The position numbers and the translations under genes are program-made. Below, piece by piece: positions 62,074 to 64,000 of a DNA stretch of 64,000 bases. A model generated the notes under the pieces. It had not been told where the DNA came from and ran no database searches. It saw only the letters and a program-made list of their open reading frames with translations. The number at the start of each line of letters is the position of its first letter. The stretch's first letter is position 1. Source of the stretch: Cryptomeria japonica (lineage: Eukaryota > Streptophyta > Pinopsida > Cupressales > Cupressaceae). The stretch is from contig NC_081414.1 of NCBI RefSeq assembly GCF_030272615.1, forward strand, positions 825,014,396 to 825,078,395. The letters are read 5' to 3'.

Positions 62074-64000
62074 TATTGTGACCATTTCACACATCGCCCC
62101 ATTAAAATGGGGACCCCCTCTTTTTGCTCGGTTTTGCCTGTTTCTCTCTCTGCTTTTAGGGTTTTGGGTTAGTGAGTCAGTCGTCTGGACTGGGGTTAAG
62201 CCTTAGGGTTTCCGTTTTGATGTTTTCAAGCCGGTGTCTAGTCCAAATTTTGAAGATTGTTGAGCTTCCTCTCGTAGGATGCAATTTTGAAATAAGGAGA
62301 ATCTGTCAGGAGGTCAAATGAGTTTGTCTAGGTTCAGTCAGATTTTTGATTGCAAGTCCAAATTTTGCCTAAGTGTTAATGATGGAATTGTGAATTTTGT
62401 CTGGGTGATTTTTGGCCAAATTTTGGAAATTTTGATAATTGATCCCAGGCATTGGAAATGGCCTAATCTTGCCTTGTGAAGTGACTGAAGTCTTAAAATC
62501 TTGGTATTTTGGCCTATGGAAGTGAAATCGCTCCTGTCCCTCAGCCAGGGACCAGGGCGAAAATGATATTTTAGGCATCTTGGTTATTAATTTATTTCAT
62601 TTGTCTTGTGCAGGGTCGCTAGGAGATGCAATAATTGGAGATTTAGAAGATTTTTGGGACTCAAAATGGCAAATTTTTAAAGTTTAAAGTCAAATCGCTC
62701 CTGACCCTTAGTCAGGGACCAGGGCGAAATGACTTACTTAGACCATTTTGACCTCATTTTGATCAAATTGAAGCATCAAGGACGTAATGGAAGGTGAAAT
62801 CAACATGATAGAGTGCCAGGATTGAGTTGTTTGCAATAAAAGTTGAACTTTTGCCCTCAAGGACAAAAATCGCTCCTGTCCCTCACTGAAGGACCGGAGC
62901 TTGTTTCTCAAAATTCAACTGTCCTTGCAGGACTAAGGTGATTTTTGGATTGGAAGAGGTAAAGGAGGACATCTTTTGTCCATTGAATATAATTTGAAGA
63001 AATTTGCAAACAAGGAAACATGCTATGAAGAAAAATCGCTCCTGTCCCTCACTGAAGGACCGGAGCTTGAAATCCAAAATTGCCTTGTCCTTGAAAGATT
63101 TGAACGATTTCGCGATTTGAGAAGAACAAGGAAGGTACATTTTACTCGTTGAATATAATTTGATTGTACCTCGAAGGAGAAAATTGGCCCTAGAAGCAAA
63201 ATCGCTCTTGTCCCTCAGCCAGGGACCAAGGCGAATTTTAATGATAGCTCCCGTCCCTCTCTCAAGGACCAGAGCGATTCCTCCACAAGACAAGTTTTTG
63301 GCGAAGTGAAAAGAGTTTTTAAGTTTGAGGCAAGTAAAAGGAGGCATAACGAATCTATTGGAGATCATTTGAAGATTGTAAGACACCAAATGAAGCCCAT
63401 ATTTGCCTAGGCGCTCCTGTCCCTCTCCAAGGGACCAGAGCGATTTCCTCCTAAGGCGAATTTCCCACAAAGTTAAAGTGAGTTTCATGTCGAAGATGAA
63501 TGAAGAGGAGCATAATGAGTCCATTGAAGACAAATTTGAAAGTTGGCAAAGCACGAATGAGCTTACAAGTGAAAATTCGCTCCTGTCCTTCAGTCAAGGA
63601 CCAGGGCGAAATCAAGGCTATCTAATATTCTCCTCCAAGTGTAAACCACTCCAAGCCAAGGTACAAGGTGGCAATGATGTTTGGAACGCCTCGAAGAAGA
63701 ACAAAGTTGCAAGGACCATGAAAATTGATGAAATTATCCAAGTTCGCTCCTGTCCCTCAGTAAGGGACCAGAGCGAAATAGTCAAATATGCTTAAACTTT
63801 GAAGGCCACTTTCGTTTCAAATGTTCAAGAAGGAATAAAGGGCACCATTTTACGCCTTGAAGACAATTTGATATCAATATGATAGAGGATTTGCACCATA
63901 TACTAAAGTTCGCTCCTGTCCTTCAGTCAAGGACCAAGGCGATATTCACTAGACTGGTCATTTCTTTCAAAAACCACGTCAAGGCGAGGTCGCGCAAGGT
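62074..64000 (-). mobile_element. Long-LTR family, inverted copy, cut by the window end
   Basis: Begins TATTGTGACC at the position of the family's CACAACA end, followed by the terminal hairpin (CCCCATTAAAATGGGG, 62099-62114), GGGTTTTGGGTTAG-like leader words and ten hairpins (62529-63943), all in the orientation opposite to copies A and B. Its far end lies beyond the window. Confidence 0.8.
62529..63943. repeat. 166-bp-phased hairpin array, inverted copy
   Basis: Hairpins start at about 62529, 62696, 62871, 63037, 63203, 63246, 63412, 63578, 63744 and 63911. Steps are 166-167, apart from one of 175 and one doublet of 43. Typical form is CGCTCCTGTCCCTC then AGGGACCAGGGCG; 63578 and 63911 have TT/AA in place of CT/AG. 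Confidence 0.88.

Overview
This window looks like nuclear DNA of a large-genome seed plant, most likely a gymnosperm (conifer or yew type). It is AT-rich and gene-poor. The one convincing host gene has introns of 4.2 and 6.4 kb that hold old insertions. The rest is a graveyard of LTR retroelements, many reduced to solo LTRs with readable target-site duplications (TSDs). The taxon is inferred from this texture, not from a diagnostic gene.

Layout. 1-3184: 3' part of an LTR retroelement with an accessory lysine-rich/helical coding region. 3185-9440: old non-coding DNA with a small chromodomain fossil (4251-4403). 9467-9995: 3' end of a LINE. 11246-19678: a non-autonomous LTR element (LARD-like) with both LTRs, repeat arrays and a Q/N/F-rich gag-like reading frame. 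20185-33885 (minus strand): the C-terminal 707 codons, in seven exons, of a plant protein built from tectonin/DUF346-like beta-propeller repeats. Its introns hold a MITE, a solo LTR, an LTR-like block and several tandem duplications. 36429-36660: a tRNA-type SINE. 37499-64000: nested LTR elements.

The nested block reads in order of age. A Ty1/copia element (41517-48083, minus) is the oldest clear insertion. A 4.0-kb solo LTR (37499-41513, TSD CAATG) later landed exactly on its edge. Two relatives of that LTR, 49408-56366 (TSD CCCCC) and 56627-60431 (TSD GGCCC), inserted into a strikingly G-depleted tract. A further inverted copy begins at 62074 and runs off the window.

The most interesting system is this long-LTR family. 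Each 3.8-4.0-kb copy carries ten copies of a ~31-bp imperfect palindrome spaced at almost exactly 166 bp, with paired changes in both arms. The ends carry a CCCCATT/AATGGGG hairpin. The 7-kb relative holds a ~3.3-kb coding region on the strand opposite to its TATA-like box, and the shorter copies keep a short reading frame at the matching place. That coding region resembles in layout the accessory region of the element at 1-3184.
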